From NCBI RefSeq assembly GCF_001680005.1, contig NC_033560.1, forward strand, positions 1,119,501 to 1,183,500: a DNA stretch of 64,000 nt. Reading direction: 5' to 3'. Numbering within the stretch: the stretch's first letter is position 1; each line of letters opens with the position of its first letter. This DNA comes from Plasmodium coatneyi. Its lineage: Eukaryota > Apicomplexa > Aconoidasida > Haemosporida > Plasmodiidae. This document shows, piece by piece, positions 11,073 through 21,900 of the stretch. The position numbers were made by a program, and so were the translations under genes. The notes beneath the pieces are model-generated. The model did no database searches, was not told the origin of the DNA, and worked only from the letters and a program-made list of their open reading frames with translations.

Positions 11073-12947
11073 ATGGAGGACCTTTCAGAGGTATTCGACA
11101 TTTACGGCATCTGCGCGTGCTGCAAGGTCGCCCCCCCCAGTGAAGGGATAAAGAATGAACCGTTCGGTCCGCGAACTTTCAGAGGTCTTGGGAATAACGG
11201 GGCTCTCCCATGGAAATGCAACTCCGTCGACATGAAGTACTTCAGCTCGGTGACAACCTACGTGGATGAGTCGAAATACGAGAAGTTAAAGTGGAAGAGG
11301 GAGAAATACCTGCAAGGGGAAGCCTCAGGGGGGAGTGTGGCCAACCACAGTAATGGCAACCCTGTAGGAATGGGGGACAACACTGTGAAGCTGCAGAACG
11401 TTGTGGTAATGGGGAGAAGCAGTTGGGAGAGCATCCCCAAACAGTACAAGCCACTCCCAAACAGAATCAACGTCGTGCTTTCCAAGACGCTAACAAATGA
11501 ACAAGTGAAGGAAAAAGTTTTTATAATTCACAGCATAGATGAACTATTGCTTCTTTTAAAAAAACTGAGGTACTACAAATGCTTCATTATTGGAGGAGCG
11601 CAAGTTTACAAGGAATGTCTAAACAGGAACTTAATTAAGCAGATATATTTCACGAGGATCAACAACACCTACCCGTGTGATGTTTTGTTCCCCGAGATTG
11701 ACGAAGGCCAATTTAAAGTGACATCCGTCAGTGAGGTGTACAACAGCAAGGGAACTACCCTAGACTTTGTGATTTACAGTAAGGTGGGGGGAGAAGTCGA
11801 TGGGATCGCTTCCAATGGAAGCACAGTGGATAGTGGTTCGGAAAACTGCGAAAACGTGAAATGTGGTGCACCGAATTGTAGCGTTTCCGGTTGTATCTCC
11901 CCCAACTGCACGATCACGCAACAGGAAGAATGGGGAAAGTGCTCCCCCGCGTGCCAGCAACAGAAGAACAACGCCGTCGTAGAGGAAGACGATCTCGTAT
12001 ACTTCAGCTTTAACAACAAAGTGGGAGAAAAAAATCCGGAGCATTTGAACGATTTTAAAATTTACAACAGTTTGAAGATTAAGCAGCATCCGGAGTACCA
12101 ATACCTAAGCATCATATACGACATCATCATGAATGGAAACAAACAGGGAGACAGAACAGGTGTGGGAGTGGTCAGCAAATTTGGCTACATGATGAAATTT
12201 AATTTAAATGAATATTTCCCCCTGTTAACAACAAAGAAATTATTTCTAAGGGGAATAATTGAGGAATTGCTTTGGTTCATTCGAGGAGAAACAAACGGGA
12301 ACACTTTGTTAAAGAAGAACGTAAGAATATGGGAAGCAAATGGAACGAGGGAGTTCCTCGACAACAGGAAATTATTTCACAGAGAAGTGAATGACTTGGG
12401 ACCCATTTATGGTTTCCAGTGGAGACACTTTGGTGCTGAATACACAAACATGCATGACAATTACGAAGATAAAGGTGTAGACCAATTAAAAAATGTTATC
12501 CATTTAATAAAAAATGAACCAACAAGTAGGAGAATTATCCTTTGTGCATGGAATGTAAAGGATTTGGATCAGATGGCATTACCTCCTTGTCATATCTTAT
12601 GTCAATTTTACGTTTTCGATGGGAAACTATCCTGCATTATGTATCAAAGGTCTTGTGACTTGGGTCTTGGGGTCCCCTTCAACATTGCTTCCTATTCCAT
12701 ATTCACACACATGATTGCCCAGGTGTGCAATTTACAGCCTGCACAGTTCATACACATTTTGGGCAATGCTCACGTCTACAACAACCACATAGACAGCTTA
12801 AAAGTGCAGCTAAACAGGATCCCCTACCCGTTCCCAACGCTTAAACTGAACCCCGAAGTGAAGAACATTGAGGATTTTACCATTTCCGATTTCACGATAG
12901 AGAATTATGTGCATCACGATAAAATCGCCATGGAGATGGCCGCCTAG
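11073..12947 (+). CDS. DHFR-TS: Bifunctional dihydrofolate reductase-thymidylate synthase (DHFR-TS)
   Basis: The protein has 624 aa, from ATG at 11073 (an upstream in-frame TTG at 11064 is not a credible start). The amino-terminal DHFR domain (~1-240) reduces dihydrofolate. The carboxy-terminal TS domain (~335-624) makes dTMP from dUMP and methylene-tetrahydrofolate; together they form the folate/thymidylate cycle in the cytoplasm. DHFR hallmarks are LPWKCNSVDMKYFSS with catalytic Asp53, MGRSSWESIP and the IIGGAQVY loop. TS hallmarks are the catalytic Cys506 in PPCHILCQF, followed by YQRSCDLGLGVPFN. At the positions used for P. vivax antifolate resistance it carries Phe57, Ser58, Thr61, Ser117 and Ile173, all the sensitive form. 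The species-variable tract at ~81-106 lacks the GGDN repeats I remember from P. vivax. The interdomain linker (~245-330) is rich in cysteine. DHFR-TS is the classic pyrimethamine target. Confidence 0.99.
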   Translation: MEDLSEVFDIYGICACCKVAPPSEGIKNEPFGPRTFRGLGNNGALPWKCNSVDMKYFSSVTTYVDESKYEKLKWKREKYLQGEASGGSVANHSNGNPVGMGDNTVKLQNVVVMGRSSWESIPKQYKPLPNRINVVLSKTLTNEQVKEKVFIIHSIDELLLLLKKLRYYKCFIIGGAQVYKECLNRNLIKQIYFTRINNTYPCDVLFPEIDEGQFKVTSVSEVYNSKGTTLDFVIYSKVGGEVDGIASNGSTVDSGSENCENVKCGAPNCSVSGCISPNCTITQQEEWGKCSPACQQQKNNAVVEEDDLVYFSFNNKVGEKNPEHLNDFKIYNSLKIKQHPEYQYLSIIYDIIMNGNKQGDRTGVGVVSKFGYMMKFNLNEYFPLLTTKKLFLRGIIEELLWFIRGETNGNTLLKKNVRIWEANGTREFLDNRKLFHREVNDLGPIYGFQWRHFGAEYTNMHDNYEDKGVDQLKNVIHLIKNEPTSRRIILCAWNVKDLDQMALPPCHILCQFYVFDGKLSCIMYQRSCDLGLGVPFNIASYSIFTHMIAQVCNLQPAQFIHILGNAHVYNNHIDSLKVQLNRIPYPFPTLKLNPEVKNIEDFTISDFTIENYVHHDKIAMEMAA

Positions 12948-13885
12948 CGATTGTCAAAAAAAAAAAAAAAAAAACTAATTTGCTAATTAGTTAGCTAGCT
13001 AGCGAAATGTTATTGCCTGTTCAGGCGGTTTGGGGGTGGTGCCGCACACTTGCGCGTGTGCATCCACCGATGTGCTCACGCTTACGACGCTCCATTTGGC
13101 CCTTTTTGCCTTATTTTACACCCCCCCAAAAATGACCACCTTGCAAGTACATCGCATAAACAAACCGTGATGCTTAGTTCGTGCAAAACGAAACGCACAA
13201 GCGGGTTAAATATAACCCCAGACAACTTTCGCCACACCAAGTGGGAACTTTAAGACAATTCCCCAAAATCGAAATGGCAACCACCGCTATATGTCTTATG
13301 AAAGGGGCATCCCTTTTATGTGTTTTCCTGCTCCTGCTCCTGCTTTTTTTTTTTTTTTTTTTTTTTTTTTCCTGTTTATTACTCTAGCAGCTAGCCAAAT
13401 CAGCTGGCCCCCCCAACTTGTTATGCAAAGGTGCGAACATATGCACGTGGCGAAATATCCCCCCAGACGGAGACAACCCCAATTGTGCCTGCTTTGGAGG
13501 AAAAAGGCAAAATTGCAAAATGCTCAGTACAAATGACGAGAGTTAATTCGAATTATAAGTTTTTTTTTCTTCTTCTGTTCGTCCCCGCTGCCTGCAGTGG
13601 TTACCGCGTGTGCGCATGCGTACGCTTGCATAGGTGGTACATATGGTACATACAGCGAACGTGAAAAAGATAAACACATTAATAGGCATCTTGCTGAAAC
13701 GACGCGGTGGGCGTCACCCCGTTTTAACCTTCAAATGGTTGTGCAAACAAAAAAATTAAAAAAAAAAAGGAATAAAATTAATAGGCGTAATGAAAGGAAT
13801 AAAGGATAACAAAATGGGCAACACATCACAGTGATGTGTTCATATACACTGTGCGAGTGGCGGATGTTCGTCTCCGTCTCATGGT
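12948..13885. other. Convergent intergenic region, 0.94 kb
   Basis: This is the 3' flank of DHFR-TS facing the 3' end of the LETM1-like gene. A run of A follows the DHFR-TS stop by a few bases (12957-12974), then a stretch with two overlapping GCTAGC palindromes (12994-13003). A T run lies near 13347-13370, with another GCTAGC at 13390-13395. No gene is supported. Confidence 0.6.
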
Positions 13886-16277
13886 TCAGTTCTTTATGTT
13901 CACCACATCGTCGGCTTTTTCTTCTTCTGGGTAGAAATATTCATCCTGCAAAAGGGAGGAAAGTCCAAAAAAATAAAAAGAGATTGAGGGGGGCATACAA
14001 AATGTCGCACCATTGCATACGTAGCATAGACAGTTACACTATTTTTTCGCCCTCCGCGAAGCACGGTGCGTGTGTGTGGGGGGCTCACCAATTCGATCTG
14101 CTTGTGTGCATTCAACTCGCTAATGTGCTTCTCAATGTCGAGGAGTCTCTCCGACATTTTTTTTATCACTTCGTTGATATCGCCTGGTGAAAGGGTAAAG
14201 GGGGGCACATACACATGTGTGCATGTATATGCGCAACGACATCAACGAAGCGGCATCCGGGCAATTCCGTATGCCGGGGGTAGATGCTCATTACAGGTTT
14301 GCTTCTTCTCCGCCAGATCGGTCAAGGACGTGAAGGCAATCTTCAGCTCCCTAAAATGGCAAGGGTGACAGAACAAGCATCATGAGTGGGTGCGCAGTGC
14401 TGGGAAGGTAGCCCCCCTCACGGTGTACCACAAAATTTTCCCTCCCCTTACGTGTGCTGCAAGTCGCAGATCTGCTTCAAAAGGTTGAGCTCATTCTGCA
14501 GGTACTTGTTCTTCTTGAGGAAGTCTATCTTCATTTTGCTGTCCTTGTGCGGGGGAACCACCTCCCCTTCCTCTTCACTCGTCTCCTTGTTAATGTTTTT
14601 TTTAATTTCCTGTTCTTTCATTTTTAAGTCATCGAGTTTTTCCTTTGCCTCCTGTATAAGTTTCTGCTTATCATCGAGGGTAGCATTCTTCACGTCTTTC
14701 TTCTCCATGGTGGCAGTGTTGACTTTTTCTGTGTCCTGTATATCCATAATGGCATGCGTAACGACAACACAGCGGATGTAGAGCAGTAGAATGTAGGGCA
14801 CTTCCTTAATGCTGGCCAATTCTAACCACTGCTGAATTTGTAATTTCATTTCCTCCTCGGAGGTGTTAAAATTCATTCCTCTATCTTTGCATATTTCTAT
14901 CAATGTGTGTTTTTTTAAATTGTCCACCCCTTCGTACATGAGTTCCCTGTCTTCCCTCTGCAGGCGCAAAAAATGGTGTCTCAGTTGGAGTACGACGTGG
15001 TAATGCATTCCGTAAGGCTTCAATCCAAGGAGGTGACAAATAGTTTGCAGCGTTTTTAAATTCATTTGGTCTAGTACAAAATCTTCCTTAAAAATTTTGG
15101 CAATTTTTAACGTGTCCCCTACACTTAAAAAGGGGTTAACATCTTTCTCATCTTTATTAATTAATTGCTGATGAAATTTCAATAAAATTTTTTTTTTTTT
15201 TTCAGAGTCAATTCCGATATTTTCATTTAGCTGTTTTTCCTTCTCCGCAATTAGCTGTTGTAGAAATTTGGCTAGCTGCTGTTTTGCATATAAATTTTTT
15301 TTTATATTCACAAAATTATCATCATTATTTTTAAAAGTGGAGGGTAATAAATTGGGATAAATTTTCAAAAATACGGGAAGTAAGAATTCTGCAAATGGAA
15401 CAATGATGAAAAATGAAAAGGGGATTAATTTGAACATGTCATTCATCGTCCGAATTAGCAACTTGTATTCTGAGTAGGACAATCTGTGTCCCTTCAACCT
15501 TTTTATAATTAAATTTTTGGAAATTTTCATATTTGTGAGGAATAGGAGGACTCCTGTTTTGACCCACACGACGGTGTGTTTTATATTTTTCTTCAAATCG
15601 GCAAAATACACCTTCAGGATGGACGGCTGTATGATTATTATTTTTATTTGCTGTCCTGCTTTTTTTATGAAGGTAAAAATTAGCTTAATTCCGTTGGCTC
15701 CTTTGTTGCACATTTTTGCGATTTTTCCCTTTTCCTTTTCGTTGCTTTTTATTTTTTTTTTTTTCATCATTTCGATTATGTTTGTGTACTCCTCTTTCCC
15801 GTTTAGCGTGGCATTTGCATCACGTGCAGGGAAGTGACCACTTCCGACAGGACTTTCTTCTGTCTTTTCGTCACGATTGCTTTGTTGCGCTTTGCTTAGT
15901 TGAGGGGAGTTACTTACCCCCTTATCATCCCTTGGCACCTTCGTGGAAAACCTCTTCCTTGCATTATTTGCGCAAAGGGGGGTTACCACCAGGGACACTC
16001 CACTAAAAGGCGCACCGCAGGGGTTACCAAACCTGGCACTGACACAGACGTTGATTTCGGCACCTACATGAATGCTGGTTGTTACACTTCGGATGGAGTT
16101 GTTATGTCCTTCTTCCTTCCACATTGGAAGACTCCCCTTACGGGGGATGATGACCTGCTTGCCGCCCACATGAAGCAACTTCCCAACCGGGGGGCAACTC
16201 ACAAAGGACCTCTTCAAACCGACTCTCTCATTCGTTGAGATGAGCCTGTAAACCACCCTGTTCGGTCGAAGCTTCAT
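13886..16277 (-). CDS. LETM1-like mitochondrial inner-membrane protein, 4 exons
   Basis: Exons in transcript order are 16277-14452, 14350-14295, 14183-14089 and 13945-13886; the total is 2037 nt, or 678 aa, and all phases close. The amino terminus is basic and poor in acidic residues, consistent with a mitochondrial targeting sequence. Residues ~283-303 form the single membrane segment, ending in the family signature EFLLPVFLKIYPNLLPSTF. A LETM ribosome-binding-like helical region follows, with repeated coiled coils (~560-660) at the end. The three small 3' exons encode TELKIAFTSLTDLAEKK, a helix ending in HKQIEL, and the acidic tail ending VVNIKN. LETM1 proteins sit in the inner membrane and are tied to cation/proton exchange and to mitochondrial volume and translation. 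I infer the same role here. Confidence 0.93.
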
Positions 16278-18954
16278 CGTGTCTGGCCTGTCGTCTGCTC
16301 AATCAGGAATGTTTGATTCGGCTGTCCGGTTGTTGCGTTGTTTGCTTTTTGCTTACTTTTGACTCGTTCACCTGCGTGTCACTGTGGCTACTTTTTCCTT
16401 AGGCCTAATTTAAGGGGCACGAGAAAGCAGAGCGGTGACGGCAGTGCAGCGGGGAAGCACCCGTAGAAGCGTTAAAGCTTTTTAATGGGGTCACTTATAC
16501 ATGCGTGGTTGAGCACATTTGGGCGCGTTCAAATGGTGTTCTGTTGTGCGTTTACTTTATTTATTTTAATGACGTGGGGCAAATCAGCTCATGTGAGCTC
16601 ATTTTTTCTCTGCCATTTGAGAACATACAACTTCTTCCACGTGACGGCCTTCTTTGCTGTTTGCTCGGTCCATTACGCACAACCCATTTTGGTCGTTCGG
16701 CAGTTGCGTTCACCCCCTCTGCGTGTATGTGTGTTCACGTTGTGGTGACAAGACGCAACAACAGGTTATGAGTTTCCCCGACCAACCTACAATCGTACAT
16801 ATAGTAGAAGCGCTGCAGCATAGGTTTGCCTGCCCGAGTGGGGCCCAATGTCTTCAATCACATAGTTGCCCCGGAGGCGAATACGCAAAGGTTCTCTTTA
16901 GTTATCGCTCTTTTGTTATTTTTTTGTCCTTCCTAATTTGTGTCCTATATATGCAAAACGGCAAGGGGAAAGATCTGGCACAAATTGGGGGTGACTTCAC
17001 ATCCACAGAAGAAGTTCCCCCTTTCCTACACATGGCCCCTCTTCTTCCGTGGGGGCAGCTACGAATAGCTATAAAAACAGCGTCAATTAAAATTCACTCT
17101 TAGCCGCATGCGATCTGTAAACGCGCAGGTCAGGAATGGGTTAAAAAAGATAAACACAGAAGGATAGGCATTCACATAACTGTACTTCCTGTTTGTGAGA
17201 AAGTATTTGCTGCGTTCATGCTTGGTATGACCTTTGTATGTTTCGAAAACCCCACTGCGGAAGGGCTCCCTCTCATGTAGGATCCATCAAATGAAAAATC
17301 ACTAAAAAGGAACATTCAAAAAAAAAGGATTTCAACAAAATAGGAATAAAAACATCCGCTTAATTGTCGCGGGAATGAATTAACGCACATGGATTCTTTT
17401 CTGGTTCGAATAAAAAAAAAAAAAAAAAAATCCCCCCACATGGTGCATGTTGCGTGGTGATAAAGAGGGAACAGCTTTTCTTGGCCACGTCCCCACATTT
17501 TGCAAAATAGAAGAACAGAAAAAGGTAGGGGGGGGAGTAAAAGGTGAAAAGCATACATACACGCAGGTACGCACGTATGTACGTATGTACGCATTTATGC
17601 ATATATATTTGCGCGTGTATTTATTTACCTGTGCTTGTATATGTTCTCATTTGTGCAGAAGAGGAAAAGGGAACCAAACCAGCGCGAGGGAGCAACGCAT
17701 CAAACTGTGTTGTCACTTCGACTGGGCACCCTCGAATTGCAATAGCCGAAGGTTTAACGCTTTCCTCATTTTGGTCCATTTATCATTGTGTAGTGCCTGT
17801 ATTGTTACAGCGTAATTTGCCTTAGTTTGTCACGCCCGCCATTTGCTTCCTTTTTTTGTTCCATCAGTATGTTTTATCTGTTTGTTCATCAGTTTGTTTT
17901 AGCTATTTGTTTTATCTGTTTGTTCCTTCTTTTGTCTCCATTTTTACTTTTCTTTTTGCTGCTTTGTAAACTTGGGAAACTCCCATGTCCAGTCATAATA
18001 AGCACCTGCATGTGCGTCTGTTGCAAACTTCCCTGGTGGAGATGCAGCTACGGAGGAGGGGCACATCTGCAGGGCGAATTCCTGTGTGCCACTAGACCGT
18101 GTATCGACGGATGTGAGAAACGGTTATGAGTCCATCGGGGCAGTTGCGCCATTGGACAGTTGCTTCATTGGACAGCTATACGTTTGTACCGTATGCAGGT
18201 TGGATAAGCAGAATAACTGCACGTCTGTCACCACCACGGTCACCCGGACAAGTGTTCTTTGCACACGAGGATATAATACACAGATGAGTTAACTGTTGCT
18301 TAACGAATAGTTTGCAAAAGGACAACCGGTCGAAGTTGTTCCAGTGTTCCGACTGTCCTAGTCACTCTGCTTGCGTGAAAGCACCACGCGTGGGGAGAGT
18401 TACTATTTTATTTTATTTTTTTTTAATTTTTTAATTTTTTTTTTTTTGTGTACATTATCGTGCCTAGTACAAGTTCGTTTCTGCAGAGGGGTACTTGTGT
18501 GTGCGTGACGCATCGGGGGAGTGACTTTGCGAATGATCCCCCACACGCAGAGTGGCGTGGTTGGTAAGCACAATAATTTGTCAGCACCCATTTGTAACGT
18601 CTAAGCCGAAGCTACAACGTAACGAAGCATGTCAAAGTACCTTCCAGTTGTAATGTTTGTTTTTCGTTTGGGGCGTCCTTTCAGCGAAATAAGTAGCGCA
18701 CAGAGGGAGAGAGGGGCTGTAGGTGTAACGTGAGAGAAGAGACAGAAGCAGCACTGGTACGGATCATAGAAGACACATTTTTTTTTTTTCTATCCCCACG
18801 TTGGCCTCCTTTTTGGTGAAAGCAAATGCACCCGAGCAGGAAGAGCGAAGCGCCCAATGTGAAACGTACCTGCCTAAGGGAAGGGAAGGGAACATCACCT
18901 TCCTGAAAGAAAGTACTGAACACACGTCGAACCTACCAACAGGGAACAAACACA
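16278..18954. other. Divergent intergenic region, 2.7 kb
   Basis: It lies between the LETM1-like gene and the VPS13-like gene and should carry both promoters. It includes A/T runs near 17411-17430 and 18409-18447, and a short ACGT-rich stretch near 17565-17600 (alternating GTAC/GTAT). Open frames at 16485-17103 and 17447-18129 are low-complexity or overlapping, and none has family features. I see no RNA gene. Confidence 0.6.
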
Positions 18955-21900
18955 ATGGCGCTTCTACTGCATCTGTTGGAATACCTCCTACAAAAAGTCG
19001 GACTTAAAAAGTACATAAAGGGAGTGAAGCACATGTGTATGGACAGCCTTAAGCACTTCATTTTGGAAGAATTAGAATTGGCCCCCTTCAAAGTTAACCT
19101 CCTTGATGCTCTAGTGAGGAACACACACGGAAAAGGTTTGTTAAGGAGGAGGAAGCGACACCGGAAGGAGAAGGGATCGTTTGGTGAATACTTGGCTTAT
19201 TTGGATTCTCTAAGGGAGAAGAACCACCAACTCAGCTTTAGCATTTTCTACGTCGGTAGGGTGGAGTTAGACTGGGGGATCCCCTCCAGCAGGAATGGCG
19301 TTGTGTACGATTCAGGCATCTACAATGGTCTGACCGCACAGATGGAAAACGTCTTCGTGAGTGTAAGGTTGGAGGAGAAGGAGGGCGCCCACGTGGGGGA
19401 GCCGGATAAAGCACCACGGGGGAAGAACGGAAAAAAGGCCAACACAATGGGCAGACCCATGAACGATATTGAATGTTGCGGCACTGAGGATGGACACGAA
19501 CCCGCACCAATCAGCAGGAGCTTCCCCGTCGTCGTTCTTCTGCTGGCCATTCTTTACCTGAACGTGTTCAGAACGAAGCTGTATGGCATGGTCTGTTCCC
19601 TCCTGCAGTACATCGCGCATAAATTCATAAAGGGGGGTCTCCTCCGCTTTTTCAAAGAAATCCTTTCCAAAGTAGCCATGAAATATATCCTCTGCCTTGA
19701 CATAAAAAACGTGAATATCCTTTTCGAGGATACACTACCGAATGGAAAAAAAAAAATCTTCCTTTCTGTGCATATGAATGAAGTGCACGCAGACAATTGT
19801 AGCTTTATCCGAAGCAGGGAGAGGGAGGAAAGTCACCTCATGGAAGTGAAAGGCAGTCGAAACGTCATCACAAAGGGGAAGAAGATTATTTACAACGATA
19901 GGGGGGATACCCTACAGAGGAATGCCTACATGGATCTTTTCAAATTTACCATAAGGCAGCTCAGTGTTTACCAGGATGGAAGGAATCAACACATTAGTAG
20001 GAGTGACATAAATGGAGACAAATTTAAGTATAAGTTTTTTTTCTTTTATAATGTGAAGGTAACACATAAGAGGGAGTGCCTTCTGAAGGAGACCAACCTG
20101 TTGTGTGATTTGTCGAAGGAGAGGACTGGCCAGAGGTACCTCCTCAGTGTCGTCACCCCGGGGGTTCAGCTCACCCTTTCAGATGATAGTTTGTATACCT
20201 TGTATTTGTTTTTGTATAAGTACGTCTGCATTGCGGGGGGAAAAACCCAGGGGGAGGTCACCACGGTGCAGAAAAAGCTGCGTTGTAAGCATCCAAAAGG
20301 AAGAACTGGCGTTACCGGAGGAAGGAAAATGCTTCAGTTCGACTTTCACATGGAGCAGTTCAAAGTGGATTATTCGTACAGTGGGGGGAATGACTCCCTC
20401 TGCTGTTGCGGCAAGAACGTGGAGCTTTCCTTTGCGTTGCAGGAGGAGAGTTGCATTGCAGGGAAGGCATTTACAACACACGACCGATCGGTGAAAACGC
20501 TCACACTGCACAACTTCACCTATTCGATGGATTCATTTTCCGTCACAGAATCCTACTCGAGTTTGTCCCTCAGCGTTAGTAAAGTAAAGGAGGATCTGCT
20601 TCGTTTCAACACAAAAAAAAGTTATGCCTTCAAGAAGGTCATCTATAACGGTCTACTAGATAGCACGTGCGAAGAGTACGCCAGTGTGACGGCCGCTCTG
20701 GCTGGCAGATATGGCTGCAGTGCTTCATCTAGGGGGAAGAACAGACACTGCCTCATCGCACAGGTGCATAGGAAGTGCAACCAAAGGGGAAGTAGAACAA
20801 GTGAGTATAGAATAGGTCTGCAAATTGAGTGCATCAACTTGGTGGTCAGTCGGTTGGATAGGTTCTGCGTTCTGGTGGGCGGCCTACTAGAGAGGGACCT
20901 CTTCGTGTTGCATCACCATTTGGGTGTGAGCGGTGCAAATAAACCAGTTCACAATCCACACAGTGGCAACATAAATAATCGGGGATATACCCTCCCACCG
21001 CTGGTTCACATAAACGCGCAAATTAAACGGATCAAGGTGGAACTAACCAAGTTGCGTGCACCCACGTTGATCCTCTGCCTGGACCAAAGTATCCTACACT
21101 TCACAAATCAGAACATCATGCATGTGAAGAAAAAGGAAATGCTAAAGATCCCCGCAAGTCGTAACTTTTTCCTAAGGAAAGAATTAAAGACCAGGGGGAA
21201 AGCCATCCACAGCCATGTTAACGTAGCCTACAGAATAGCAAATATATACACCTACCTGAAGGATGGCAAAAGCACACACATTCTGGTCTTCCCTTTTTCT
21301 CTGTTCTTCGCTCTGGACAGGATCAAACTGTATAGAGTGAAAATTTCCATCGTTTCGCTAGTCGTAGAGCTAAACAGCAACGTTTTAAATTTGTTAAAGA
21401 GGTTATTTGGGGACAGCCAAGAATATGCGCAGAGGGAGAATGGCACTCGAATTGGAAATGCATACTTCACATCGGAGGAATGCGAACCTGAAACAAGTCT
21501 GCTTTCTCACCCTGGTGGAAGAAAAAAACGTGAGGACGTACCAAAATTGATGATCCATGCAAAGGAAGACGTTATGCCCATGCAGGAAGAACTGAACCTC
21601 CTCTTCGGGGCATTGGAAGTCTTTTTCGATAACGAACAAGTGGCCAATGAGACGAATGAGGGAGACGATTATGTAAGCTCCTCCTTCAGCATTACCTACG
21701 TACTAAACTTTTTTATTAACATAAGGGTAAAGTTTGCCTGCCGCCATGTGAACCTCTTCTTCTTCCTATCCAAGGAGGAAACACCAAATTCGAAGAAGCC
21801 GAAAAAGAAAAAAATAACAAACGTTATTATTTTCTTACAATCGGATGAAGGGAGATCGAACCGATTGGACAAGTCAAAAGGGAGAGAGAGGTACATTGAA

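Noticed and set aside
16485..17103. Overlapping plus-strand frames upstream of the VPS13-like gene, one with hydrophobic residues
   Set aside because: Three frames overlap the same DNA without a convincing start, splice partner or composition difference.
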